A DNA stretch of 9,112 nt from NCBI GenBank assembly GCA_963774625.1, contig CAVZFQ010000008.1:1-9112 (forward strand), in the 5' to 3' direction. The notes under the pieces are model-generated. The model was not told the DNA's origin, made no database searches, and saw only the letters and a list, made by a program, of their open reading frames with translations. The translations under genes and the position numbers were made by a program. Positions 1-5,604 of this stretch are shown one piece after another; the first letter of the stretch is position 1, and every line of letters begins with the position of its first letter. This stretch comes from VAXT01 sp963774625 (GTDB lineage: Bacteria; Actinomycetota; Thermoleophilia; Gaiellales; Gaiellaceae).

Positions 1-1
1 G

Positions 2-205
2 AGCACCGCTTCAGCCAGACACCACGAGCGAGAACACCGCTGGGCCGCCTGGCTGGCGGTGCTCCCGCCCTGGGATCTCCACACCGTCCTACGTTTCGAG
101 CTCGAGTGGCACGACGAGTTCGTCGCCGGCCACGCCTCGCTCGCCGACCTGGCCGTTCGCATCCAGGCCGCCCAGGGAGTGCGCGAGCTGCAGGTAGCGG
201 CATGA
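2..205 (+). CDS. C-terminal end of an unrecognised protein (5' truncated by window edge)
   Basis: I do not recognise this protein. The frame is open from the first bases of the window and ends at TGA 203-205, giving about 67 residues. It is rich in Trp, His and Leu, and its last 25 residues look like an amphipathic helix. Third codon positions are mostly G or C, as in the genes downstream. The overlapping frame 1 is Arg/Pro-rich and looks like a shadow, so frame 2 is the better choice. The stop overlaps the next start as ATGA, so the two genes are probably translationally coupled and may work together. The N-terminus and any diagnostic domain lie outside the window. The short coupled-gene layout would fit accessory or mobile DNA, but nothing here proves it. 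Confidence 0.55.
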   Translation, partial: STASARHHEREHRWAAWLAVLPPWDLHTVLRFELEWHDEFVAGHASLADLAVRIQAAQGVRELQVAA

Positions 206-366
206 ACGAGACCGTTCATACCGGCACGTGCCCGCGGTGCAGCTACCTGGAGCAGGAGGAACGACGGCTCCGGGCGGCCGTCTCGGCTCTGGAGCAACGC
301 ATCGAGGAGCTGACCCGACCGAACACGGTCGTCCGGATCCCGCCGCCCCGACGGGCCGCCGCTTGA
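202..366 (+). CDS. 54-residue CxxC plus coiled-coil mini-protein, unknown function
   Basis: This small ORF starts at ATG 202, overlapping the previous stop (ATGA), and ends at TGA 364-366. Near the N-terminus it has one C-P-R-C pair (residues 11-14), half of a typical zinc-ribbon site. Residues about 15-40 are rich in Glu, Arg and Leu with heptad-like spacing, including LEQEERRL and ALEQRIEEL. The tail is Pro/Arg-rich. A single CxxC next to a coiled coil suggests a dimer that could bind one metal ion between two chains; that is inference. The same frame is open upstream, but the upstream translation is an Arg-rich shadow of the previous gene, so the coupled ATG is the preferred start. I cannot assign a family. 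Confidence 0.5.
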   Translation: MNETVHTGTCPRCSYLEQEERRLRAAVSALEQRIEELTRPNTVVRIPPPRRAAA

Positions 367-399
367 CCAGCTTCTCGTTGCTCTGGCGACGGGAAACAG

Positions 400-435
400 G
401 GCGGCTCCGACCCTCCTCGGAGCCGCCTAGTTTTT
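400..435 (+). terminator. Rho-independent terminator
   Basis: A perfect 11-bp GC-rich stem (arm GGCGGCTCCGA at 400-410, complementary arm 417-427) encloses a 6-nt loop and is followed by TAG and five Ts (431-435). It lies 33 bp after the stop of the mini-gene and 25 bp before the response-regulator start. It therefore separates the first two genes from the two-component operon. Confidence 0.88.
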
Positions 436-445
436 CTCCCGATGG

Positions 446-451
446 GCACAA
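446..451 (+). promoter_or_regulatory. Possible -10 box of the response-regulator operon
   Basis: CACAAT lies nine bases before ATG 461 and just after the terminator, leaving little room for a longer leader. It matches the -10 consensus at four of six positions. No convincing -35 or strong Shine-Dalgarno is visible, so a leaderless or very short-leader transcript is possible. This is weak evidence on its own. Confidence 0.25.
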
Positions 452-460
452 TCAGGGCTG

Positions 461-1180
461 ATGAACAGGCCCAAGCGCACAGTTCTCCTCGTCGAGGACG
501 AGGAATCGATCACCGCGCCGCTCGCGGAGGCTCTCGGCCGCGAGGGGTTCGACACGAAGATCGCGGGCACCGTCGCCGAGTCGCTGGATCTGGCGAAGCG
601 CTTCCGCCCCGACCTCGTCCTGCTCGACGTGATGCTGCCGGACGGCTCGGGCTACGACGTCTGCCGTGAGCTCCGCCGAACCTCGCAGGTGCCGATCATC
701 ATGCTCACCGCGCGCGGCGAGGAGGCCGACCGCATCATCGGCCTCGAGCTCGGCGCCGACGACTACGTCGTGAAGCCGTTCAGCGCGCGCGAGGTGGTCG
801 CTCGTATCCGCGCAGTGCTGCGACGGGCCGACTCGGGGCCGGCCGCCACGATGGGGCCGATGGAGATCGGTGAGGTGCGCCTCGATCCTGACCGTCGCGA
901 GGTGACCAAGGAAGGCCAAGCGCTCGAGCTCTCGCGCAAGGAGTTCGAGCTTCTCCAGCTCCTCATGCAGAACGCTGGCGCCGTGGTCAAGCGGGAGCGC
1001 CTGATCGACGAGGTCTGGGACACGAACTGGTTCGGCTCCACGAAGACGCTCGACGTCCACGTGAGCGGGCTGCGCAAGAAGCTCGGCGACGACTCCTCGG
1101 AGCCGCGGTACCTGCACACGGTGCGCGGCGTCGGCTTCCGGTTCGCGTCGCCCGAGGAGGCCGGCCGGGAGGTTTCATGA
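461..1180 (+). CDS. OmpR/PhoB-family two-component response regulator
   Basis: This 239-residue protein has the usual length and layout of a DNA-binding response regulator. The receiver domain (about 6-120) shows the acidic pair E12-D13, the phosphoacceptor D56 in DLVLLDVMLP, T83 in MLTARG and K105 in DYVVKPF. A winged-helix DNA-binding domain follows (about 133-230), with the family-typical LSRKEFELLQLL, the conserved VHVSGLRKKLGDD and the C-terminal TVRGVGFRF. All phosphotransfer residues are intact. It should be phosphorylated by the kinase encoded next, with which it shares an ATGA overlap (1177-1180). Target genes cannot be read from the window; members of this subgroup often control envelope or phosphate responses. 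ATG 461 is the first start after the terminator and places the receiver domain at the N-terminus. Confidence 0.95.
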   Translation: MNRPKRTVLLVEDEESITAPLAEALGREGFDTKIAGTVAESLDLAKRFRPDLVLLDVMLPDGSGYDVCRELRRTSQVPIIMLTARGEEADRIIGLELGADDYVVKPFSAREVVARIRAVLRRADSGPAATMGPMEIGEVRLDPDRREVTKEGQALELSRKEFELLQLLMQNAGAVVKRERLIDEVWDTNWFGSTKTLDVHVSGLRKKLGDDSSEPRYLHTVRGVGFRFASPEEAGREVS

Positions 1181-2610
1181 GCCTGCGCCTCCGGCTGCTC
1201 GGCGCAGTCGCCTACATCCTGCTGCTGATCATCGTCGCCCTCGAGGTGCCGCTCGCGTTGAACATCGCGCGGCGGGTGGACGCCGAGGTCAGGAATGACG
1301 CGGCCTCGCAGGCCTTCGTCGTCGCCGCGGGCGCGTCGGGCAGCATGCAAAACGACGACAACCTGCAGAGCCTGGCCCGCAAGGCCGGAAGCGATCTTGG
1401 GGCCCGCGTAATCATCGTCAATCGTCGGGGCATCCTCAGGGCCGACTCTGCCGGGCCGCAGCTGCTGAACACGTCGTATGCGAGCCGCCCGGAGATCCGG
1501 TCGGCGCTCTCGGGCCTCCGCGCTCAGGGCGAGCGTCACAGCGACGAGTTGGGCGCCGACATCCTCTACACGGCGGTGCCGGTGGTGAATCAGAACCAGC
1601 GGACCGTGGGCGCCGTCCGCGTCACGCAGAGCGTCGAAGCGGTCAACGATCGCGTGCGCCGAAGCGTGCTCGTCCTGGTCGGAATCGGCGCGTTCGCGCT
1701 CGTGCTCGGGCTGGGCCTGGCCTGGATTCTCGCGGAGACGTTGTCTCGTCCTCTGCGACAACTCGCGGGGAGCGCGCGCCGAGTCGAGGCGGGCGACCTG
1801 AGCACACGTGCGGAGGTCAAGGGCGCCACGGAGCAGCAGGAGGTGGCGCACGCCTTCAACGACATGACCGAGCGGCTCGAACGCGTCCTCGACGCGCAGC
1901 GGGAGTTCGTGGCCAACGCATCCCATCAGCTCCGGACGCCGCTGACAGGGCTCCGCCTGCGCCTGGAGTCCGCGGCCATGAAGGCGACCGGCACCGACAT
2001 GGAGACGGAGCTCGTCGCTGCCGAGCGCGAGGTCGACCGGCTCTCCCGTCTGCTCACGGCGCTCCTGACGCTCGCGCGTGAGGGGCAGGCTCCCACTCCG
2101 GGCCGCGCAGTCTCGTTGGACGAGGCCGCCGCCGGCGCGCACGCCCGTTGGTCGGACCGCGCGGAGCAGGACGGCGGACGCATCGCGTTGGAAGGGACGG
2201 AAGCGGCCACGGCGTGCGCCTCCGACGACGACGTCGCGATCATGCTCGACAACCTGATCGAGAACGCCATTCACTACTCGCCGCCCGGGACGACGGTCTC
2301 GATCCGCTGGGGCCGGACCGGCCCCGAGGTCTGGCTCGCCGTGGAGGACGAAGGCCCCGGGATCGCGCCCGGCGAGGAAGAGACGCTCTTCGATCGCTTT
2401 GCGCGTGGCCGGGCAGGGAAGACGATGCCCGGAACGGGGATCGGCCTCGCGGTCGTGCAGATGCTGGCGAGGCGCTGGCGTGGGCGCGCGTCGATCCGAA
2501 ACCGCCCGGAAGGTGGGGCGCGAGTCGAGGTCTGGCTGCCGGTGGCCGACGGGGACGCTTTACCAAAAGCTAAACCGCGCTTGGACGAAGCGTTAACCGG
2601 TGGTGCCTAA
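1177..2610 (+). CDS. Membrane sensor histidine kinase (HAMP-HisKA-HATPase)
   Basis: This 477-residue sensor kinase partners the preceding regulator, and its ATG lies inside that gene's end (ATGA). Order of parts: membrane helix at about 8-28; extracytoplasmic domain at about 30-160 with a Cache/PAS-like pattern (RVIIVNRRGILRADS, then ILYTAVPVV); second helix at about 163-186; HAMP at about 187-240; dimerisation domain with the H-box ASHQLRTPL (phosphorylated His250); ATPase domain with the N-box DNLIENAIHYSP (Asn363), the G1 box EDEGPGI (391-396) and the G2 box GTGIGL (419-424). All catalytic motifs look intact. The signal is unknown. The 3' end of the gene (about 2559-2600) is locally less GC-rich and appears to carry a promoter for the next gene. 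Confidence 0.95.
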   Translation: MSLRLRLLGAVAYILLLIIVALEVPLALNIARRVDAEVRNDAASQAFVVAAGASGSMQNDDNLQSLARKAGSDLGARVIIVNRRGILRADSAGPQLLNTSYASRPEIRSALSGLRAQGERHSDELGADILYTAVPVVNQNQRTVGAVRVTQSVEAVNDRVRRSVLVLVGIGAFALVLGLGLAWILAETLSRPLRQLAGSARRVEAGDLSTRAEVKGATEQQEVAHAFNDMTERLERVLDAQREFVANASHQLRTPLTGLRLRLESAAMKATGTDMETELVAAEREVDRLSRLLTALLTLAREGQAPTPGRAVSLDEAAAGAHARWSDRAEQDGGRIALEGTEAATACASDDDVAIMLDNLIENAIHYSPPGTTVSIRWGRTGPEVWLAVEDEGPGIAPGEEETLFDRFARGRAGKTMPGTGIGLAVVQMLARRWRGRASIRNRPEGGARVEVWLPVADGDALPKAKPRLDEALTGGA

Positions 2611-2613
2611 GCT
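2608..2613 (+). promoter_or_regulatory. Candidate leaderless -10 box for the small membrane protein gene
   Basis: TAAGCT fits a TAnnnT -10 pattern and includes the kinase stop codon TAA. It ends six bases before ATG 2620, so transcription could begin at or next to the start codon. The same spacing occurs upstream of the yceD gene. No clear -35 is seen. Confidence 0.35.
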
Positions 2614-2619
2614 CACGTG

Positions 2620-3021
2620 ATGGCTCGCCGCGTGCTCCTCATCGTCGGCCTCGGCCTCCTGGGCGTGCTCGCCGCGGCTTCGATCGGCTACGCGTCCTAC
2701 CTCGTCTCCCGCGACGATGTGGGCCTCCCCGTGACGAAGCTGGAACAGGCGCCGCGAGACGTGGTGCCCATCCAGGCGCGCACGCAGCCTCAGCGGACGA
2801 CGAGCACCCGGACCGCAACCGCCGAGGACGACCTGGATCGAAACCTCACCCGTCCGACCACGACCGGAGACGACAACTCGGGCCGCGGCCGCGGCCGCGG
2901 CGGAGACGACGACGGCTCCGGATCCGGCAGCGGAGGCTCCGGCTCCGGAAGCAGCGGCTCGGGCTCCGGAGGCGGCAACAGCGGCTCCGGCGGCGGCGGC
3001 GACGACTTCGACGACGACTAG
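2620..3021 (+). CDS. Small membrane-anchored protein with Gly/Ser/Asp-rich tail
   Basis: I recognise no family. From ATG 2620 the product has 133 residues; GTG 2617 is in frame, one codon earlier. Residues about 4-28 form one hydrophobic helix after MARR, a signal anchor or uncleaved signal peptide. A Thr/Arg/Gln-rich linker (about 45-80) follows. The last 50 or so residues are low complexity: an RGRGRG patch, then Gly-Ser repeats ending in an acidic Asp-rich terminus. The tail should be disordered and, by the positive-inside rule, outside the membrane. The gene starts nine bases after the kinase stop and precedes a CPBP protease, so a role as accessory sensor, substrate or surface spacer for that signalling unit is plausible but unproven. 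No strong ribosome binding site is visible. Confidence 0.7.
   Translation: MARRVLLIVGLGLLGVLAAASIGYASYLVSRDDVGLPVTKLEQAPRDVVPIQARTQPQRTTSTRTATAEDDLDRNLTRPTTTGDDNSGRGRGRGGDDDGSGSGSGGSGSGSSGSGSGGGNSGSGGGGDDFDDD
2881..3018 (+). repeat. GC-rich low-complexity coding tract
   Basis: Imperfect repeats of a GGCTCCGG-like unit and of GGCCGC encode the Arg-Gly, Gly-Ser and Asp runs of the small membrane protein. Such tracts can expand or contract by slippage, so tail length may vary between strains. Confidence 0.7.
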
Positions 3022-3055
3022 CGCCAACGGAGCCGATGTAGAAGAATCGCGCGCG

Positions 3056-3853
3056 GTGATTGAGCAACCGGACCGCGAAGGCACCGACGACTCAACGTCG
3101 GTCTCGATCCCGCAGTATTCGATCCCGCGCATCCTGGCGATCTGGGCCGCCGCGGCGCTGCCGATGGGCGTGCTCGCCTGGCTCGTCGCTCCCGCTCTGG
3201 CCGACCAGTTCGGCGGCGAGGAGAACGTGCCGATGGCAAAGGCACTCCTGCTCTGTCTCGCGATCGGGCTGATCTGGCAGTTCGTGCTCGTGATGGTGAT
3301 CGTCCGGCGCGAGCAGGGAACGCTTCGGTGGTCCGTGCTGCGCGAGGCTCTCTGGCTACGTGCGCCCCGGAGCCCGAAGACGGGCCGACGCGGCGGTCGC
3401 ATGTGGCTCGTTCTAATCCCGCTGATCATTGCGTTCGGGCTCTTCCACGAGCTCCTTGGCGTGATTCCGGCGCCGGACGACCGCGACCTCGGCGAGTTCC
3501 TCGGCACCGACGCCGGCAAGGAGTTCCTCGAGGGCGCGTGGGGCTGGTACGCGGTGATTCTGATCGGCTTCATCTTCAACACGGCGCTCGGTGAGGAGCT
3601 GCTCTTCCGGGGGCTTCTGCTTCCCCGGATGAACGGCGCCTTCGGCCGTCGCGACTGGCTTGCGAACGGGCTCCTCTTCGCCGCGTACCACCTGCACGTG
3701 CCGTGGGCGATGCCGGGGGTCCTCACCGACCTGGCGACGATCGTCTACCCGTCCAAGCGGTACCGGAGCGCGCTGATCGGTATCGCCGTGCACAGCGCGC
3801 AGAGCGTCGTGCTTGCGATCGTGGTGCTAGTGATCGTCCTGCAAGGCGCCTAG
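3056..3853 (+). CDS. CPBP-family intramembrane metalloprotease (Rce1/Abi-like)
   Basis: This 265-residue polytopic membrane protein has hydrophobic segments at about 26-48, 60-84, 116-136, 165-180, 203-217 and 240-263. The CPBP signature is present: motif 1 GEELLFRG (E180, E181, R185), motif 2 FAAYH (F208, H212), and motif 3 with H246 in VHSAQS. Family members are glutamate-type intramembrane proteases, or relatives used in peptide processing and immunity. The usual Asn after the motif-3 His is replaced here, but the main catalytic residues remain. The start is GTG 3056, 34 bases after the small membrane protein gene; no better in-frame start precedes the first helix. The stop overlaps the convergent yceD stop. 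Its position after a kinase and a surface protein suggests a role in envelope signalling or surface-protein processing, which is inference. Confidence 0.88.
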   Translation: MIEQPDREGTDDSTSVSIPQYSIPRILAIWAAAALPMGVLAWLVAPALADQFGGEENVPMAKALLLCLAIGLIWQFVLVMVIVRREQGTLRWSVLREALWLRAPRSPKTGRRGGRMWLVLIPLIIAFGLFHELLGVIPAPDDRDLGEFLGTDAGKEFLEGAWGWYAVILIGFIFNTALGEELLFRGLLLPRMNGAFGRRDWLANGLLFAAYHLHVPWAMPGVLTDLATIVYPSKRYRSALIGIAVHSAQSVVLAIVVLVIVLQGA

Positions 3854-4359
3854 AGGCGATCGCGGAGCTCGCTGAGCGCGGCCCAGCGGCTGTCCAGCTG
3901 CTCGTCCTCGTGCTGGTGGGGGCTCGAGTTCAGGTCGACGCCGCACACGGGGCAGAGGCCGACGCAGTCCTCGCGGCAGAGAATCTTGTCCGGGAGCGCC
4001 AGCACCAGCGCGTCGTGAGCCCACCCGGAGAGGTCGAGCTGGTCGTTCTCGACGTAGGGCGTCGTCAGCTCGTCGGACCCGTCGGGATTCGTAGCCTGGT
4101 ACTCGCGGACCGCGATCGGCACGTCGAGGACGGCATCGGCGAGGCACCGGTAGCAGGGGCCGTGCAACCGCGCCTGATAGCGGAGCTCGAAGACCATGCC
4201 ACTCGTGCCCAGCGTGATGGCGAGCTCGGCCGGAACCTTCTCCGGCACCGGCAGGTAGCGCTGGCCGCCCAACACGAGCGGCTGAAGCTCGACCTCTTGC
4301 TCGTCGCGGTGTTCCTCGCCCGGCCTCAGCCGGACCGATCGCAGGCTGAAGCTAGTCAT
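3850..4359 (-). CDS. yceD: DUF177/YceD family protein
   Basis: This 169-residue protein has the features of the YceD/DUF177 family, which is linked in bacteria and plastids to 23S rRNA accumulation and often sits near rpmF (ribosomal protein L32). It shows C69-x-x-C72 in GPCYRCL, and the C-terminal cysteine group C128, C132, C136, C139 in the CxxxCxGLCPxCG pattern, followed by DLNSSPHQH and the family-typical ending D-x-RWAALSEL. The cysteines probably bind metal. No rpmF follows; the gene instead ends tail to tail against the CPBP gene, sharing CTAG. It begins at ATG (4359 on the reverse strand) with no visible Shine-Dalgarno and a TACTCT box six bases upstream, consistent with a leaderless message separate from the genes behind it. 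Confidence 0.9.
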   Translation of the reverse strand: MTSFSLRSVRLRPGEEHRDEQEVELQPLVLGGQRYLPVPEKVPAELAITLGTSGMVFELRYQARLHGPCYRCLADAVLDVPIAVREYQATNPDGSDELTTPYVENDQLDLSGWAHDALVLALPDKILCREDCVGLCPVCGVDLNSSPHQHEDEQLDSRWAALSELRDRL

Positions 4360-4365
4360 GCACGC

Positions 4366-4371
4366 AGAGTA
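4366..4371 (-). promoter_or_regulatory. Candidate leaderless -10 box for yceD
   Basis: On the reverse strand TACTCT fits TAnnnT and ends six bases before the ATG, placing the likely transcription start on or beside the start codon. No strong -35 is visible. Confidence 0.45.
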
Positions 4372-4434
4372 GCGCCGGAAGGCCCTCCAGGAGGATGGAG
4401 TCAGATGCGCCGGCCTCGACGACGACAGCCCGTG

Positions 4435-4540
4435 CTACACGCAGGTAGATCGGCTGGCACCGACCGAGGCGTGCACTAAGTCGCGGAAAGTGCGAAGCAC
4501 TTTCAGCGAGTCCGCGGCCCGTGGCCGCGGACCCAGTTAG
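4435..4540. repeat. Paired-hairpin dispersed element, copy 1
   Basis: The core (4479-4540) matches 9051-9111 at about 54 of 62 aligned positions, with the first 25 bases identical. Hairpin A has 12-nt arms at 4482-4493 and 4497-4508 around a GAA loop, with one G/A mismatch. One base later, hairpin B has perfect 10-bp arms (GTCCGCGGCC at 4510-4519, complement at 4523-4532) around a CGT loop. The pentamers ACTAA (4475-4479) and TTAGT (4537-4541) flank the core and could close both hairpins into a three-way junction. Positions 4435-4452 also match 9006-9023 at 15 of 18 bases. The element fills most of the 177-bp gap between the SepIVA-like gene and yceD, and its right edge holds the TAA stop of the SepIVA-like gene. 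It could be a terminator, a structured RNA or a mobile hairpin repeat; the sequence alone does not decide. The rest of the gap (4372-4434) shows only short local palindromes. Confidence 0.8.
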
Positions 4541-5046
4541 TACGGCTCTTCGCCGCCGTCGGAGTTCCCGCTCGCCGCTACTCCGGCGACGACGGTCTCC
4601 TGCGAGCGTTCGTGCAGCCGCTCGCGCCCACGCTTGACCGCGCCGAGGAACTTGTCGAGATTGACCTCGAGCGTCGACAGGATCGAGTCGGCCCAGTCCT
4701 CCATCTCGAGCCGGGTCTCGCGCGCCTGGCGGCGAGACTCCTCGACGATGTCCTGAGCCTGGCGCTCTGCGAGCTTGACGATCTCCGTCTGCGAGGCCTC
4801 GCGCTGGGCCTGCTCCCGGGCCTCGCCCAGCAACCGGTCGCACTCGCGCTTGGCCTCAGCGAGCATCTCCTGTCGTTCCTTGACGATCCAACGGGCCTGC
4901 TTGATCTCTTCCGGGATCGTGGCGCGCATCTGGTCGAGGATCTCGTAGATCTCCTCGCGGTCGATCCGAACCTGGTCGGTCAAAGGGACGGCCTTGGCGT
5001 TGTGGACCAGGTCGTCGAGCTTGTCGATGAGTACTAGGACGTCCAT
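4537..5046 (-). CDS. SepIVA/DivIVA-like coiled-coil protein
   Basis: This 169-residue protein has a short N-terminal segment (MDVLVLIDKLDDLVHNAK), then VPLTDQVRIDREEIYEILDQMR at about 20-41, the conserved head seen in actinobacterial DivIVA-like proteins. Residues about 45-115 form a long charged coiled coil rich in Glu, Arg and Ala. A second helical stretch (about 116-148) and a disordered acidic tail follow. No membrane segment is present. Such proteins are often mislabelled as ATP synthase subunit B. The best match by pattern and neighbourhood is SepIVA of mycobacteria, which lies next to a DUF177 gene and organises division and cell-envelope growth. The gene starts 36 bases after coaD with its own TACACT box. 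Its TAA stop lies in the right edge of the hairpin element. Exact orthology is not certain. Confidence 0.8.
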   Translation of the reverse strand: MDVLVLIDKLDDLVHNAKAVPLTDQVRIDREEIYEILDQMRATIPEEIKQARWIVKERQEMLAEAKRECDRLLGEAREQAQREASQTEIVKLAERQAQDIVEESRRQARETRLEMEDWADSILSTLEVNLDKFLGAVKRGRERLHERSQETVVAGVAASGNSDGGEEPY

Positions 5047-5055
5047 ACGTTGCGC

Positions 5056-5061
5056 AGTGTA
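5056..5061 (-). promoter_or_regulatory. Candidate -10 box for the SepIVA-like gene
   Basis: In the 36-bp gap after coaD, reverse-strand TACACT fits TAnnnT and ends nine bases before the ATG. A leader of only a few bases is predicted, and no Shine-Dalgarno is seen. This gene may therefore be transcribed separately from rsmD-coaD. Confidence 0.4.
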
Positions 5062-5082
5062 GTTGTTAGGACGGAAATTGCG

Positions 5083-5604
5083 CTATTCCTGAGGGCTGGT
5101 CGGCGCGCCGGGCTTCCCGTCGGGGAACATCTGCTTGAAGCGGGCAGAGACCGCCGGCGGCACGAGCTCGTCGACGTTGCCGCCGAAGGAAGCCACTTCC
5201 TTGACCCCGCTCGAGGACACGAAGCTGTACTGGGGGCTCGCCATCAGGTAGACGGTCTCGATGTCCGGGGCCAGGGTCCGGTTGAGGTGATTCATCTGGA
5301 ACTCCCACTCGAAGTCGGAGATCACGCGCAGGCCCTTGACCATGGTTCTCGCGCCCCAGCGGCGGGCGAACTCGACGACGAGCTCGGCGAAGATCTCGAC
5401 CTCGACGTTCTCCTGCTCGCGAAGAGCCTCCTCGAGAAAGGCGACCCGCTCCTCGACGGAGAACATCACCTTCTTGTGGCTCGGGTCGCGCACGACGCCG
5501 ATGACGACCCGGTCGAAGATGTGCGCGGCGCGCGTGATGATGTCGACGTGCCCGAGCGTGACCGGGTCGTACGTGCCCGGGTAGATGGCGGTCCTGAGGC
5601 TCAC
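5083..5604 (-). CDS. coaD: Phosphopantetheine adenylyltransferase (CoaD)
   Basis: CoaD transfers AMP from ATP to 4'-phosphopantetheine, the fourth step of coenzyme A synthesis, in the cytoplasm. The 173-residue product carries the nucleotidyltransferase signature near its start: YPGTYDPVTLGHVDII, with T16-x-G-H19 as the (H/T)xGH motif. Other family segments are present: VKGLRVISDFEWEFQMNHLNR-like at about 89-109, and SSSGVKEVASFGGNVDELVPP-like at about 129-149. Most homologues are about 160 residues; the extra length is a Pro/Gly-rich tail. The GTG start overlaps the rsmD stop as GTGA, so the two are translationally coupled, a common rsmD-coaD arrangement. No other start fits the conserved N-terminus. 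Confidence 0.97.
   Translation of the reverse strand: MSLRTAIYPGTYDPVTLGHVDIITRAAHIFDRVVIGVVRDPSHKKVMFSVEERVAFLEEALREQENVEVEIFAELVVEFARRWGARTMVKGLRVISDFEWEFQMNHLNRTLAPDIETVYLMASPQYSFVSSSGVKEVASFGGNVDELVPPAVSARFKQMFPDGKPGAPTSPQE

Noticed and set aside
763..2274. 503-codon reverse ORF opposite the histidine kinase
   Set aside because: It lies antisense to two clearly recognised genes, has no family motifs, and is a typical shadow in high-GC DNA.
2593..3726. 377-codon reverse ORF across the small membrane protein and CPBP genes
   Set aside because: It is antisense to genes with a signal anchor and CPBP motifs, and its Ala/Val runs mirror the Gly-Ser repeat.
4360..4480. tRNA or other standard RNA gene in the 177-bp gap
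   Set aside because: No cloverleaf, T-loop-like sequence or other standard RNA motif could be found, only short local palindromes.
4360..4536. rpmF (L32) between the SepIVA-like gene and yceD, or after yceD
   Set aside because: rpmF often lies next to yceD, but no L32-like reading frame is present in the gap and yceD ends against the CPBP gene.
4479..4540. Integron attC site
   Set aside because: The GTTAG edge recalls GTTRRRY, but the bases do not fit the core site and no matching left core or integrase is present.
4479..4540. CRISPR repeat
   Set aside because: There are only two copies, 4.6 kb apart, with no spacer array and no cas gene.
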